From NCBI RefSeq assembly GCF_039542905.1, contig NZ_BAABIS010000001.1, positions 3,720,001 through 3,784,000 on the forward strand: a stretch of DNA of 64,000 nt. Reading direction: 5' to 3'. This DNA comes from Kitasatospora terrestris (GTDB taxonomy: Bacteria > Actinomycetota > Actinomycetes > Streptomycetales > Streptomycetaceae). Shown here piece by piece: positions 1 to 8,840 of this stretch (its first letter is position 1; each line of letters starts with the position of its first letter). The translations under genes and the position numbers were made by a program. The notes under the pieces are model-generated. The model was given only the letters and a program-made list of their open reading frames with translations. It ran no database searches and had not been told where the DNA came from.

Positions 1-332
1 GCGGAGGACGCCACGCAGTACCGGACGCCCTGCTCGCGCAGCGTCTTCAGCAGGGTGTCCGCCCCGCGGACGGGCGTCAGCTCCGCCTCGAACGCGGCGA
101 ACACCCGGGCGTGGAACAGCTCGTCGAACCCCTCCGGCAGGGTGGCGCCGTAGCGCTCGCCGATCACGTCGTGCACGGTGTGCGCGGCGCAGCCCATGAA
201 GTCGCGGTAGGAGTCCTCGACCGTGGTGGGGTACCCCAGCTCGGTCAGGTACTCGGCCAGCACCCGGTTGGAGATGGGCTCGCTGTCCACCAGGACGCCG
301 TCGTTGTCGAAGACCACCAGCTCGTAGCTCAC
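1..332 (-). CDS. HAD-superfamily phosphatase, 3' part outside window
   Basis: N-terminal 110 residues of a haloacid-dehalogenase-like hydrolase read on the minus strand from a GTG at 332. The protein opens with FDNDGVLVDSEP, the HAD motif I in which the first Asp would be the nucleophile and the second the acid/base. A helical cap region follows, and the visible part ends near a VRYCVAS strand typical of motif II, whose Ser binds phosphate. Proteins of this type (beta-phosphoglucomutase/phosphoglycolate phosphatase-like) act on small phosphorylated metabolites in the cytosol, but the substrate cannot be read from this half. The gene runs off the left edge. It reads in the same direction as proC, whose end lies about 50 bases upstream of this start. 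Confidence 0.85.
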   Translation of the reverse strand, partial: MSYELVVFDNDGVLVDSEPISNRVLAEYLTELGYPTTVEDSYRDFMGCAAHTVHDVIGERYGATLPEGFDELFHARVFAAFEAELTPVRGADTLLKTLREQGVRYCVASS

Positions 333-380
333 CCGGCCGAGCCTAGCCGCGGGCTCTCGGCCGGGTGCCGTCGGGCGCGG

Positions 381-1202
381 CTACTTGCCGCCGGTGGCGA
401 GCTCGCGGGAGCGGTCGCGGGCGGCTTCGAGGGCGCCGAGCATCGCGGCGCGCACGCCGTGGTTCTCCAGCTCGCGGATGGCGGCGATGGTGGTGCCGGC
501 CGGGGAGGTGACCGCCTCGCGGAGCTTGACGGGGTGTTCGCCGGAGTCCCGGAGCATGATCGAGGCGCCGACCGCGGACTGGACGATCAGCTCGTGCGCG
601 ACCTGCCGGGGCAGGCCGAGCAGGATGCCGGCGTCGATCATCGCCTCGACGAGGAAGTAGAAGTACGCGGGCCCGGAGCCGGACAGCGCGGTGGCGGCGT
701 CCTGCTGGCTCTCGGGGACGCGCAGCGCCTTGCCGACCGAGCGGAAGATCTCCTCGGTGCGGGCGAGGTGCGCCTCGGCCGCGTGCGAGCCGCCGGAGAT
801 CACGCTCATGCCCTCGTCGACCAGGACCGGGGTGTTGGGCATGACGCGGACGACCGGCGTGCCGGCCGCGAGGCGGGCCTCGAACCAGGTGGTGGGGATG
901 CCCGCGGCCGCGGAGACGACCAGCTTGTCGGCGGCGACGTGCGGCGCGAGCTCGTCGAGCAGGGCGCCCATGTCCTGCGGCTTGACGGCGAGGATCAGGG
1001 TGTCGGCGAGCTTGGCGGCGTCGGCGTTGGTGACCGCGGTGACGCCGTACCGGGCGGTGAGCTCCTCGGCGCGTTCGGTCCGCCGGGCGGTGACCATCAC
1101 GTCGGCGGGCGCCGTGCCGGCCCGGAGCAGGCCGGAGAGCAGCGCCTCGCCGATCTTGCCGGTGCCCAGAAAGGCGATCTTCTGTCCGCTCGTGCTGCTC
1201 AT
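381..1202 (-). CDS. proC: pyrroline-5-carboxylate reductase
   Basis: Last step of proline synthesis: NAD(P)H-dependent reduction of 1-pyrroline-5-carboxylate to L-proline in the cytosol. The 273-residue length is standard. The N-terminal Rossmann motif FLGTGKIGEALL (about residues 10-21) binds the nucleotide. The conserved stretches VVRVMPNTP and LSGSGPAYFYFL (middle) and the C-terminal TSPAGTTIAAI are ProC signatures at the substrate pocket and dimer interface. The start is ATG at 1202; an internal continuation in another frame toward 1275 has no support. It is monocistronic by layout, with a divergent membrane-protein gene about 175 bases away. No unusual feature is seen. Confidence 0.97.
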   Translation of the reverse strand: MSSTSGQKIAFLGTGKIGEALLSGLLRAGTAPADVMVTARRTERAEELTARYGVTAVTNADAAKLADTLILAVKPQDMGALLDELAPHVAADKLVVSAAAGIPTTWFEARLAAGTPVVRVMPNTPVLVDEGMSVISGGSHAAEAHLARTEEIFRSVGKALRVPESQQDAATALSGSGPAYFYFLVEAMIDAGILLGLPRQVAHELIVQSAVGASIMLRDSGEHPVKLREAVTSPAGTTIAAIRELENHGVRAAMLGALEAARDRSRELATGGK

Positions 1203-1377
1203 GAGCCGCTCTCCTCACGTCCGTTCCTGTCGGCCATCCTCGCACCGGGGGGACGCCCGGCGCGGATCCGTCCACGGTGCGGTCAGCCGCGCCGGGCCGA
1301 CCCCGGCGCTCCCCGTAGGGGGAAAGTCAGGGGTCCGGGCTCTGGTGCCGGGGTCGTCGGGGGCGCACCGTGGAGTC

Positions 1378-1824
1378 ATGGGACACGGTGAGATGTCACG
1401 ACGTGAGACTCGTCAGGTCGCGGTCGCCTCGGCGACGCTCGGGCCGTGGCGGACGGCCACCGCGGTCGGTGCGGTGGTGGGCGGCGCCGCGCTGGCGGTG
1501 GACGTGGTCACGCTCGACTGGGGGCTCGACATGCTGGCCTGGCCGGCCGGTCTCGGCCTGTTCTTCTTCTTCCTGGTGGGGACGGTCGGCGCCCGGCTGC
1601 GCAAGGACTCGGGCGACCGGCGGCTGCACCGCTGGATGGCCGAGCACCCGTGGCAGTCGGCGCTGCCGGCCGCCGGCGCGCTGTGGGGGCTGAACACGGT
1701 GGCGCTGTGGGTGCTGAGCAGCGCGGGGCTGTTCGAGGCGCTGGTCACCTCGCTGCTGCCGGCCGGCATGCTGCTCGCGGTGGCCGGTGTGGTCGGCTCG
1801 GTGAAGCGCTCCCGGAAGGGCTGA
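1378..1824 (+). CDS. small integral membrane protein, function unknown
   Basis: About 148 residues with three hydrophobic stretches: an alanine/valine-rich segment near residues 25-45, a leucine/phenylalanine-rich segment (GLFFFFLVG) near 60-70, and a C-terminal pair around 95-140. It ends in a short basic tail (KRSRKG), so an inner-membrane protein with a cytoplasmic tail is likely. I do not recognise a family. Two ATG codons are possible, at 1378 and 1393. A GGAG lies only two bases before the first and a GGTGAG directly abuts the second, so the start is uncertain by five codons. It reads divergently from proC and is followed after about 115 bases by another envelope protein gene. Confidence 0.6.
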   Translation: MGHGEMSRRETRQVAVASATLGPWRTATAVGAVVGGAALAVDVVTLDWGLDMLAWPAGLGLFFFFLVGTVGARLRKDSGDRRLHRWMAEHPWQSALPAAGALWGLNTVALWVLSSAGLFEALVTSLLPAGMLLAVAGVVGSVKRSRKG

Positions 1825-1926
1825 CGGCGGATCGGGGCACGACAAAGCATCCCAATTCCGCACGCACCGAGCACTGTTCGTCCACCGCCCCCCCTCCCCG
1901 GTGGAGCGTCTGTCGGCACCGGTCGG

Positions 1927-1932
1927 CATACT
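1927..1932 (+). promoter_or_regulatory. -10 hexamer CATACT, leaderless layout
   Basis: CATACT lies 8 bases before the GTG at 1941 with no Shine-Dalgarno sequence between. A start of transcription at or next to the GTG would give a leaderless mRNA. No convincing -35 is seen. Confidence 0.45.
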
Positions 1933-1940
1933 TCCGACCC

Positions 1941-3191
1941 GTGCCGATAGCCGAAGACCCCGAACCCCGCCCCGCCGCCGAAGACGACCCGTTCGACGGG
2001 CTCGTCCTGGACGACGACTTCGTCCGGGGCGCGTCCGTGAAGGAGCCGTCCGGGCGGGCCCGGATGCTCACCGAGAAGTGGAAGCGCCAGCCGCCGGAGG
2101 CGGAGCCGTGGCGCCCGGTGACCGAGATCCGGCGCAGCCGCTTCGGCCGCCGGGCCCGCCGGCTGGACGCCTGGGGCAACCCGGTGCGCCGTCGGCGGCG
2201 CAACTGGCAGGCGCCGGTGTTCGTCCTGCTCGCCGTCGCGGTGACCGCGGCCGCGCTCAACATCGACAAGCTGCGCGACTGGTACCACCACGACGACACC
2301 CCGGTGTCCTCCGCGCTGCCGTCGGTCGGTCCCGAGACCGCCAGGCCGACCACGGCCGCGCCGAGCGTCGCCCCGGACGTGCCGACCGCCGAGCACCCGT
2401 GGGCCGGCTCCCCGGCCGAGGCGTGGCCGGAGGGCGCGGACGCCCTGGTGCTGCCCGAGGCGCAGGCGGTGGGCGTGTTCGGCAAGGACGAGGTCGCCGA
2501 GCAGCTGAAGAACGTCAAGGCGTTCCTGGTCGCCGCCAACATCGACCCGGCCACCCTGCACGGCGGCACCCCGGAGGCCGCGCTGTCCCTGCTGGACCGC
2601 AAGGACCGGGACATGGTCGAGGAGTACCTCGCGCACCCCAGCGACGAGAATGACCCGACCTCCTGGATCAGCCGCTTCAACCCGAAGCTGGCGGTCCCGG
2701 TCACCGACCGGGTGAAGGTGCAGGGACGGATCACCTTCGAGAGCGACGGCGACAAGGGCGTCCTGGTGCACACCGATGTCAGCTACGTGTACGCGCTGCG
2801 CCCGGGCCCCGAGGTCGGCAAGCAGCAGTCCGCGCCGTCCGCCGCGCCGTCCACCGGCGGGTCGGGCGGGGGCGGCGACACCAAGCCGGTGTCGCTGCGC
2901 GAGGGGACGACGGCCACGGTCGAGCGGGAGATCGTCCGTCGGCAGCAGGACTTCCGGTTCTACGACCCGGCCCGCTACCAGGTGAAGCGCGGCAAGCTGG
3001 TACTGGGCCACGGCTTCAGCGACTTCGCCAACAACGTGTGCGCGATGGGCAGCGGTTACCTGGAGACCGACTTCCCCACCAGCGTGCCGACGGGCAGCCC
3101 GCAGCCCAAGGACGGGTCCACGACCGACCCGTACGACCGCTCGAAGTCGCTGGAGCAGCACGACGGCTGCGGCACCATCACCCGTAGCTGA
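1941..3191 (+). CDS. membrane-anchored protein with large extracytoplasmic domain, unknown
   Basis: A 416-residue protein. An acidic and then basic cytoplasmic N-terminus (residues 1-87) contains an RRARRLD/RRRRRN arginine cluster just before one membrane segment (about 88-108, FVLLAVAVTAAAL). A Thr/Pro/Ala linker and a predicted outside domain follow. The middle of the outside domain (about 165-290) looks globular; a Ser/Gly linker is near 300-320; the C-terminal part has two cysteines (NNVCAMG and HDGCGTI) that could form a disulfide. The positive-inside rule supports an outward C-terminus. I do not recognise the family; similar proteins are known to me only as conserved actinobacterial hypotheticals. 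The GTG start is chosen because a -10 hexamer ends 8 bases before it. Its stop converges with the next gene inside a shared hairpin. Confidence 0.75.
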   Translation: MPIAEDPEPRPAAEDDPFDGLVLDDDFVRGASVKEPSGRARMLTEKWKRQPPEAEPWRPVTEIRRSRFGRRARRLDAWGNPVRRRRRNWQAPVFVLLAVAVTAAALNIDKLRDWYHHDDTPVSSALPSVGPETARPTTAAPSVAPDVPTAEHPWAGSPAEAWPEGADALVLPEAQAVGVFGKDEVAEQLKNVKAFLVAANIDPATLHGGTPEAALSLLDRKDRDMVEEYLAHPSDENDPTSWISRFNPKLAVPVTDRVKVQGRITFESDGDKGVLVHTDVSYVYALRPGPEVGKQQSAPSAAPSTGGSGGGGDTKPVSLREGTTATVEREIVRRQQDFRFYDPARYQVKRGKLVLGHGFSDFANNVCAMGSGYLETDFPTSVPTGSPQPKDGSTTDPYDRSKSLEQHDGCGTITRS

Positions 3192-3204
3192 CCCCCGGTC
3201 AGCT
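3186..3204. terminator. short bidirectional hairpin between converging genes
   Basis: AGCTGACC / GGTCAGCT, an 8-bp perfect stem with a 3-base loop, spans the stop codons of both converging genes. It may stop transcription from both sides; there is no U-run. Confidence 0.5.
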
Positions 3205-3708
3205 GCGGTGCTTCTTCCCGCCGCTCCGTCCGTTCCGGGCGGAGCGGCGGCGCTCCCAGGTCGCGGTGGCCCGGTCGTGGGTGGCGCGCCGCAGGCCCTC
3301 GCCGGGGGCCTCGACCAGGCTGCGGAGGAAGTACGCGACGAGCGCGCCGACGAAGCCGATCGCCCAGACCGCGCCCAGCGACCGGTCGGCCATCCAGCCG
3401 CTCAGCGACTGCCGGCCCTCGGTGAGCAGCTTCCAGGTGCGCAGCCCGGACATCGCCGAGCAGACCGCGATGCCGCCGATCAGCAGCGCGCCGACCAGCG
3501 ACCCGGCGTCCGACATCCGCACGCCCTGCACGGCGAAGCGCAGCAGCAGCGCCCCGCCGGCGGCGGCGGCCAGCGCGCCGAGCGAGACGCCGGCCCGGCG
3601 CAGCCAGTAGCCCGCGCCGCGGTCGACCCAGCTGGTGCCGAACCAGCGGAGCGGCTCGGGTGCGGGGGCGCCGTCGCGGTCGGTCGTCGGGGTGCTCTGC
3701 TCGTCCAC
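3199..3708 (-). CDS. conserved membrane protein next to ilvD, unknown
   Basis: 169 residues with three probable membrane helices (about 40-60, 65-90 and 105-125) and a strongly basic C-terminal tail rich in Arg/Lys (ending GGKKHRS). Function is not recognised. The GTG at 3708 is chosen as start because a perfect CATAAT -10 hexamer sits seven bases upstream with no Shine-Dalgarno sequence, the leaderless layout repeated in this window. The gene lies downstream of ilvD in the same direction, 50 bases away, but its own promoter suggests separate expression. Confidence 0.7.
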   Translation of the reverse strand: MDEQSTPTTDRDGAPAPEPLRWFGTSWVDRGAGYWLRRAGVSLGALAAAAGGALLLRFAVQGVRMSDAGSLVGALLIGGIAVCSAMSGLRTWKLLTEGRQSLSGWMADRSLGAVWAIGFVGALVAYFLRSLVEAPGEGLRRATHDRATATWERRRSARNGRSGGKKHRS

Positions 3709-3715
3709 GAGTCCG

Positions 3716-3721
3716 ATTATG
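3716..3721 (-). promoter_or_regulatory. -10 hexamer CATAAT, leaderless layout
   Basis: On the minus strand CATAAT is followed by seven bases and the GTG of the membrane-protein gene ending at 3199. No ribosome binding site is seen. Confidence 0.5.
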
Positions 3722-3758
3722 GCCGGGTGGGCGGGCAGAGCCCCCGTGCGGCGCGTCG

Positions 3759-5603
3759 TCAGCCGAGCTTGGAGACGTCGCGGACGGCGCCCTTGTCGGC
3801 GGAGGTGGCCATCGCGGCGTACGCCTTGAGCGCGGCGCTGACCTGGCGGTCGCGGTTCTTCGGGCGGTAGCCGCCCTCGGACTCCAGCTTGAGCCGGCGC
3901 TCGTGCAGCTCCTCGAAGGAGACGTCGAGGTTGATGGTGCGGGCCGGGATGTCGATGGTGATCGAATCGCCGTCCTCGACCAGGGCGATGGCGCCGCCGG
4001 AGGCCGCCTCGGGCGACACGTGCCCGATGGACAGGCCCGAGGTGCCGCCGGAGAACCGGCCGTCGGTGATCAGCGCGCAGGCCTTGCCGAGGCCCCGGCC
4101 CTTGAGGAACGAGGTCGGGTAGAGCATCTCCTGCATGCCGGGGCCGCCCTTGGGGCCCTCGTAGCGGATGACCACCACGTCGCCCTCGCGGACCTGCTTG
4201 GCGAGGATCTTCTCGACCGCCTCGTCCTGCGACTCGCAGACCACGGCCTTGCCCTGGAAGCGCCAGATCGACTCGTCCACGCCGGCGGTCTTCACCACGC
4301 AGCCGTCCTCGGCGATGTTGCCGTACAGCACGGCGAGGCCGCCCTCGACGGAGTAGGCGTGCTCGACACTGCGGATGCAGCCCTTGGCGGCGTCGGTGTC
4401 CAGGGTGTCCCAGCGCTCGGACTGGCTGAACGCCTCGGCGGAGCGGACGCAGCCGGGGGCGGCGTGCCACAGCTCGACGGCCTCGGCGGACGGCGAGCCG
4501 CCGCGGATGTCCCAGGTCTTCAGCCACTCCTCCATCGAGGCGGAGTGCACGGTGGAGACGTTCTCGTTGAGCAGGCCGCCGCGGTACAGCTCGCCGAGGA
4601 TGGCGGGGATGCCGCCGGCCCGGTGCACGTCCTCCATGTAGTACGAGCCGTTCGGCGCGACCTTGGACAGGCACGGGACCTTGCGCGAGATGGCGTCGAT
4701 GTCGCGCATGTCGAAGTCCAGCTCGGCCTCCTGGGCGGCGGCCAGCAGGTGCAGGATGGTGTTGGTGGAGCCGCCCATCGCGATGTCCAGCGCCATGGCG
4801 TTCTCGAACGCGGCGCGGGAGGCGACGGCGCGCGGCAGCACCGAGGCGTCGTCCTGCTCGTAGTGGCGCTTGGTGATCGCGACGACGGTCTCGCCGGCGG
4901 TCTCGTACAGCGCCTTGCGGGCGGTGTGGGTGGCCAGCACCGAGCCGTTGCCGGGCAGCGAGAGGCCGATCGCCTCGGTCAGGCAGTTCATCGAGTTGGC
5001 GGTGAACATGCCGGAACACGAGCCGCAGGTCGGGCAGGCGTTCTCCTCGATGATCGCGATGTCCTCGTCGGAGACGTTCTCGTTGACCGCCTGGGAGATC
5101 GCGTCGACCAGGTCCAGCTTGCGGACGGTGCCGTCGACCAGCACCGCCTTGCCGGCCTCCATCGGGCCGCCGGAGACGAACACGGTCGGGATGTTCAGGC
5201 GCAGCGCGGCCATCAGCATGCCCGGGGTGATCTTGTCGCAGTTGGAGATGCAGATCAGGGCGTCCGCGCAGTGCGCGTTGACCATGTACTCCACGCTGTC
5301 GGCGATCAGGTCGCGGGACGGCAGCGAGTAGAGCATGCCGTTGTGGCCCATCGCGATGCCGTCGTCCACCGCGATGGTGTTGAACTCGCGCGGGATGCCG
5401 CCGGCGCGCTTGATCGCCTCGGAGACGATCCGGCCGACCGGCTGCAGGTGGGTGTGGCCCGGCACGAACTCGGTGAAGGAGTTGGCCACCGCGATGATCG
5501 GCTTGCCGAAGTCCTCGCGGGCTACGCCGGCCGCGCGCAGAAGGGCGCGCGCGCCCGCCATGTTGCGACCCTGGGTGACCGTGTTCGACCTCAGCTGGGG
5601 CAT
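3759..5603 (-). CDS. ilvD: dihydroxy-acid dehydratase
   Basis: Third step of valine/isoleucine synthesis and source of 2-oxoisovalerate for pantothenate: dehydration of 2,3-dihydroxy acids to 2-oxo acids by an iron-sulfur enzyme. 614 residues, the normal size for the long IlvD form. Cluster-ligand cysteines are visible in ICISNCDK and in [17 protein letters not shown] and the C-terminal [11 protein letters not shown] stretch are family signatures. ATG 5603 is preceded by GAAGGAGC at good spacing, and a TAGTCT sequence just upstream may be a -10. A metabolic link to the panC/panD operon at 20-26 kb is expected because IlvD makes the precursor of pantoate. Confidence 0.97.
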   Translation of the reverse strand: MPQLRSNTVTQGRNMAGARALLRAAGVAREDFGKPIIAVANSFTEFVPGHTHLQPVGRIVSEAIKRAGGIPREFNTIAVDDGIAMGHNGMLYSLPSRDLIADSVEYMVNAHCADALICISNCDKITPGMLMAALRLNIPTVFVSGGPMEAGKAVLVDGTVRKLDLVDAISQAVNENVSDEDIAIIEENACPTCGSCSGMFTANSMNCLTEAIGLSLPGNGSVLATHTARKALYETAGETVVAITKRHYEQDDASVLPRAVASRAAFENAMALDIAMGGSTNTILHLLAAAQEAELDFDMRDIDAISRKVPCLSKVAPNGSYYMEDVHRAGGIPAILGELYRGGLLNENVSTVHSASMEEWLKTWDIRGGSPSAEAVELWHAAPGCVRSAEAFSQSERWDTLDTDAAKGCIRSVEHAYSVEGGLAVLYGNIAEDGCVVKTAGVDESIWRFQGKAVVCESQDEAVEKILAKQVREGDVVVIRYEGPKGGPGMQEMLYPTSFLKGRGLGKACALITDGRFSGGTSGLSIGHVSPEAASGGAIALVEDGDSITIDIPARTINLDVSFEELHERRLKLESEGGYRPKNRDRQVSAALKAYAAMATSADKGAVRDVSKLG

Positions 5604-5687
5604 TCCGACCGCTCCTTCGGAGACTATCCGTGTCAGTCGAGCCTACGCCCCCGGTCCTGCCCGGCGGACACGCTGTCCGCGATGCGG

Positions 5688-6443
5688 TCAGGCCCGGCCC
5701 GCCACGAACAGGTCCAGCACGTACGGCTCGGTCAGCACCCCGTCCGGGAACTCGGCGAGCAGCGCCGCCCGCTCCGCGGCCAGCACCGGCGCCCGCTGCT
5801 CCTCGGTGAGCACCGCGAAGTACGAGCGCGAGGTCAGGTCGGTCAGGTGGCTGTCCACCGTGACCTGCCGCTCCCAGTGCAGGGTGACGTGCTCCACCGC
5901 CAGGCCGGCCTCGGTCAGCTGCTCGGCGCCGGCGATCACCCCGCCGTACGCGTGGTAGTTGGGCAGTGCGACGACCAGCCGGTCCTCCTGGGCCTTGATC
6001 CAGCCGGTGGCGCGGTCCTTGACGTTCCACCACAGGGCGAGCTTTCCACCCGGACGGAGGACCCGCAGGGCCTCCGGGATCGACTTCGCCGGGTCGGTCC
6101 AGTGGAAGGCCTGCGCGTAGCCGACCAGGTCCAGCGAGGCGTCGTGGAAGGGCAGCTCGTCGCCGACGCCCTTGACCACCGGGATTCCCGGGCTGACCCG
6201 CCGCAGCAGGGCCGCCATCCCCGGGCTCGGCTCCAGCGCCACCACCCGGGCGCCGCGGGCGGCCAGCAGCCGGGTCGCGATGCCGGTGCCGGCGCCGACG
6301 TCCAGCACGTCCGCGTCCTTCAGCGGGCGGCCGAGCAGCCGCTCCAGCTCGTCGAACAGCTCCGCCGGGTAGGACGGCCGGGCCGCCTCGTACTGCGCGG
6401 CCACCGGGCCGAAGGAGAGCGCGTGCTGCTGAATGTCGGTCAT
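5688..6443 (-). CDS. class I SAM-dependent methyltransferase
   Basis: 251 residues. The SAM-binding motif I DVGAGTGIATRLL is followed by an acidic end of strand 2 (VVALEPSPGM). Later GYAQAFHWTDP and a Rossmann-like core match the methyltransferase 11/25 type common in actinomycetes. The C-terminal third would shape the substrate pocket; the substrate is unknown. Start ATG 6443 has a purine-rich GGGGGGACCAGGG upstream. It is transcribed away from ilvD in the same direction but 84 bases separate them, so co-transcription is not certain. Confidence 0.85.
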   Translation of the reverse strand: MTDIQQHALSFGPVAAQYEAARPSYPAELFDELERLLGRPLKDADVLDVGAGTGIATRLLAARGARVVALEPSPGMAALLRRVSPGIPVVKGVGDELPFHDASLDLVGYAQAFHWTDPAKSIPEALRVLRPGGKLALWWNVKDRATGWIKAQEDRLVVALPNYHAYGGVIAGAEQLTEAGLAVEHVTLHWERQVTVDSHLTDLTSRSYFAVLTEEQRAPVLAAERAALLAEFPDGVLTEPYVLDLFVAGRA

Positions 6444-6498
6444 GGTCCCTGGTCCCCCCGTCGGTTCGGGCCCACCCTAGGCGAGGCCGGCCGGAATG

Positions 6499-7704
6499 TC
6501 AGGGCCGTTTCGGCCGGTGCGGGGTCGCCAGGTGGAGCCGGGTGAAGGCCAGCGCCTCCGCCAGGTCGGCCTCCCGTTCGGCGGGCGAGGCCGAACGGCG
6601 GGTGTTGACCTCCAGCACCACGTGCCCGTCGAACGACGACCGGGCCAGCCGCTCCAGCAGCTCCGCGCAGGGCTGCTTGCCGCGGCCCGGGATCAGGTGC
6701 TCGTCCTTGCCGGAGCCGCTGCCGTCCGCCAGGTGCACGTGCGCCAGCCGGCCGTCCATCCGGTCGACCATGCCCAGCGCGTCGATCCGCGAGGTCGCCG
6801 CGTGGGAGAGGTCGATGGTGAAGTGCCGGTAGTCCTCGTCGGTGACGTCCCAGCCCGGCGCGTACGCCAGCATCTCGCGGTCCCGGTAGCGCCACGGGTA
6901 CATGTTCTCCACCGCGAAGCGCACCTGGGTCTCCCCCGCCATCCTGGCGATGCCCTCCACGAAGTCCCGGGCGTACTGGCGCTGCCAGCGGAACGGCGGG
7001 TGGACCACCACGGTGTCGGCGCCCAGCTTCTCCGCGGCCGCCCGGGCCCGCACCAGCTTGGTCCACGGGTCGGTCGACCACACCCGCTGGGTGATCAGCA
7101 GGCAGGGGGCGTGCACCGCCAGGATCGGGATCCGGTGCATGTCGGAGAGCCGCCGCAGCGCCTCGACGTCCTGGCTGACCGGGTCGTTCCACACCATCAC
7201 CTCGACGCCGTCGTAGCCGAGGCGGCTCGCCAGCTCGAAGGCGATCGCGGTGTTCGCCGGGTACACCGAGGCGGTGGACAGCGCGACCTTGGTGTCCGGG
7301 ACGTGCAGCTGCGGGTGCGGGGGCAGCACCAGGCGGTCCGTGGTGCGCAGCAGCGGGTCGCGGCGGGCGGGCGCCTTGCGGGCGGTGCGGGCGGTCTTCA
7401 CCGCCTTCGCGACCTTCTTCACCTGCGCGCTCTTCGCCGCCTTCACCGACCGCGCCGCCTTCGCCACGCGGCCGGCGGCCTGCTCCCCCGGCGCGCCCGG
7501 TGCCGGGGGCGCGGTGGGTGCGGTGGGCACGGTGGGCACGGTGGGCACGGCCGGGTTGCCCTGCGTGCCGTCCGCGAGCGGCGACGGGGCGTGCCCGGGC
7601 GCGGCGGTCGCCCGGGGCGTGCGGCGCGGGCGCGGAGGCCGTGCCTGCCGGCGCCCGGCAGCACGGCCCGCTCCGGATGACTCCTCGTCCGCAGGATGGC
7701 CCAC
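6499..7704 (-). CDS. xylose-isomerase-like TIM-barrel protein with histone-H1-like N-terminal tail
   Basis: The C-terminal 265 residues form a sugar phosphate isomerase/epimerase (AP endonuclease 2-like) TIM barrel: [62 protein letters not shown] and VLEVNTR mark successive strands, and His/Glu/Asp residues at their ends could bind a divalent metal. The substrate is unknown. The first 135 residues are unusual: Pro/Arg-rich, then short PTVPT repeats, then a Lys/Ala-rich segment (about 80-115, with [16 protein letters not shown]) resembling histone H1 tails. The GTG at 7704 is supported by a TACCCT hexamer seven bases upstream. A later internal start that removes the tail cannot be excluded, but no ATG is available there. 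Confidence 0.75.
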   Translation of the reverse strand: MGHPADEESSGAGRAAGRRQARPPRPRRTPRATAAPGHAPSPLADGTQGNPAVPTVPTVPTAPTAPPAPGAPGEQAAGRVAKAARSVKAAKSAQVKKVAKAVKTARTARKAPARRDPLLRTTDRLVLPPHPQLHVPDTKVALSTASVYPANTAIAFELASRLGYDGVEVMVWNDPVSQDVEALRRLSDMHRIPILAVHAPCLLITQRVWSTDPWTKLVRARAAAEKLGADTVVVHPPFRWQRQYARDFVEGIARMAGETQVRFAVENMYPWRYRDREMLAYAPGWDVTDEDYRHFTIDLSHAATSRIDALGMVDRMDGRLAHVHLADGSGSGKDEHLIPGRGKQPCAELLERLARSSFDGHVVLEVNTRRSASPAEREADLAEALAFTRLHLATPHRPKRP

Positions 7705-7711
7705 GCGCACC

Positions 7712-7717
7712 AGGGTA
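7712..7717 (-). promoter_or_regulatory. -10 hexamer TACCCT, leaderless layout
   Basis: Minus-strand TACCCT, seven bases, then GTG 7704; no Shine-Dalgarno sequence. It supports the long form of the TIM-barrel protein including its basic tail. Confidence 0.5.
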
Positions 7718-7742
7718 AGCGGATCCGCCCTCCGCCGAGCGG

Positions 7743-8700
7743 CTACGGGGTCAGCGCGGGGCGGCGCTCGACCGGGCCGGACATGGTGTCCAGGCGGCGG
7801 AGGATGATGCCCTCGCGCAGCGCCCAGGGGCAGATGTCCAGTTCGTCGAGGCCGAAGAGGTCCATCGCGGCGTCGGCGACCAGCGCGCCGGCCAGCAGCT
7901 GGCGGGCCCGGCCCTCGGAGACGCCGGGGATCCGGGCGCGCTCGGTGGGCGTCATCGCGGCCAGCCGGGGCAGCCACGCCGACAGCCCGGCCCGGGTGAG
8001 CTTGCGCGGGACCCGCGCGCCCGCCCCCTCCGGCGCCGCGCCGGTCATCCGGGCGAGCTGCTTGAAGGTCTTGGAGGTGGCGACCGCGTGGTCGGGCGCC
8101 CCGATCCGGGCGAATTCACCCACCACCTGGGCGATCTCGGCGCGGATGTCGCGTCTCAGCTCGCGCAGGTCCTCGGGGTCGGCGAGGTCGCCGGGCAGCC
8201 GGGCGGTGAGCCGGCCCGCGCCCAGCGGCAGCGAGCAGGCGACGTCGGGCTGCTCGTCGATGCCGCAGGCGATCTCCAGCGAGCCGCCGCCGATGTCCAG
8301 GTTGAGCAGCCGCCCGGAGGACCAGCCGAACCAGCGGCGGACCGCGAGGAAGGTGAGCCGGGCCTCGTCCTGCCCGGACAGCACCTGGAGCTCGACCCCG
8401 GTCTCGGTGGCGACCCGGTTCAGCACCTGCTCGCCGTTGGCGGCCTCGCGCACCGCGGAGGTGGCGAACGGCAGCATCGCCACCACGCCCTTGTCCTCGG
8501 CGACCCTTATCGACGAGGCGACCATCGACACCAGCTTGTCGACGCCGACCTCGGTGATCGCCCCCCCGCTCGTCGAGCAGCTCGGCGAGGCGCAGCTCGG
8601 CCTTGTGCGAGTACGCGGGCAGCGGGGCAGCGCCGGGGTGGGCGTCCACCACGAGGAAGTGGACGGTGTTGGAACCTACGTCGAGCACACCGAGTCGCAT
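7743..8700 (-). pseudogene. Ppx/GppA-family phosphatase, frameshifted in a G7 tract
   Basis: Exopolyphosphatase/pppGpp phosphatase family: hydrolyses polyphosphate or removes the 5' phosphate of pppGpp. The N-terminus [16 protein letters not shown] (phosphate-binding loop) starts at ATG 8700. The downstream part ([32 protein letters not shown]) continues in another frame to 7743. The frame breaks at a run of seven G on the coding strand (plus-strand C at 8561-8567). Six would give ...[15 protein letters not shown]..., a seamless family sequence of 318 residues. Without recoding, only a 46-residue correct N-terminus is made. This could be a sequencing error, a true mutation, or slippage-controlled expression. 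A TAGCGT hexamer 8 bases before the ATG suggests a leaderless transcript. Confidence 0.8.
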
Positions 8701-8708
8701 AGCCGTCC

Positions 8709-8714
8709 ACGCTA
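8709..8714 (-). promoter_or_regulatory. -10 hexamer TAGCGT, leaderless layout
   Basis: Minus-strand TAGCGT followed by 8 bases and the ATG at 8700 of the Ppx/GppA gene; no ribosome binding site between. Confidence 0.45.
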
Positions 8715-8840
8715 ACCGATCGGTGACCGCTCACCTGCCCGAATCGGTCCTCCCTGCCTGTTCGATTGCCCGGCCGGCGGTCGGGGGAGGACACTGCCCG
8801 GCACCGCCTCCCTCACCATCTTCCGCGAGGAGAAACCGAC

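Noticed and set aside
3660..6545. 961-codon open frame antisense to ilvD and the methyltransferase gene
   Set aside because: Low-complexity Arg/Gly/Leu translation typical of shadow frames in GC-rich DNA; the opposite strand carries two complete known families.
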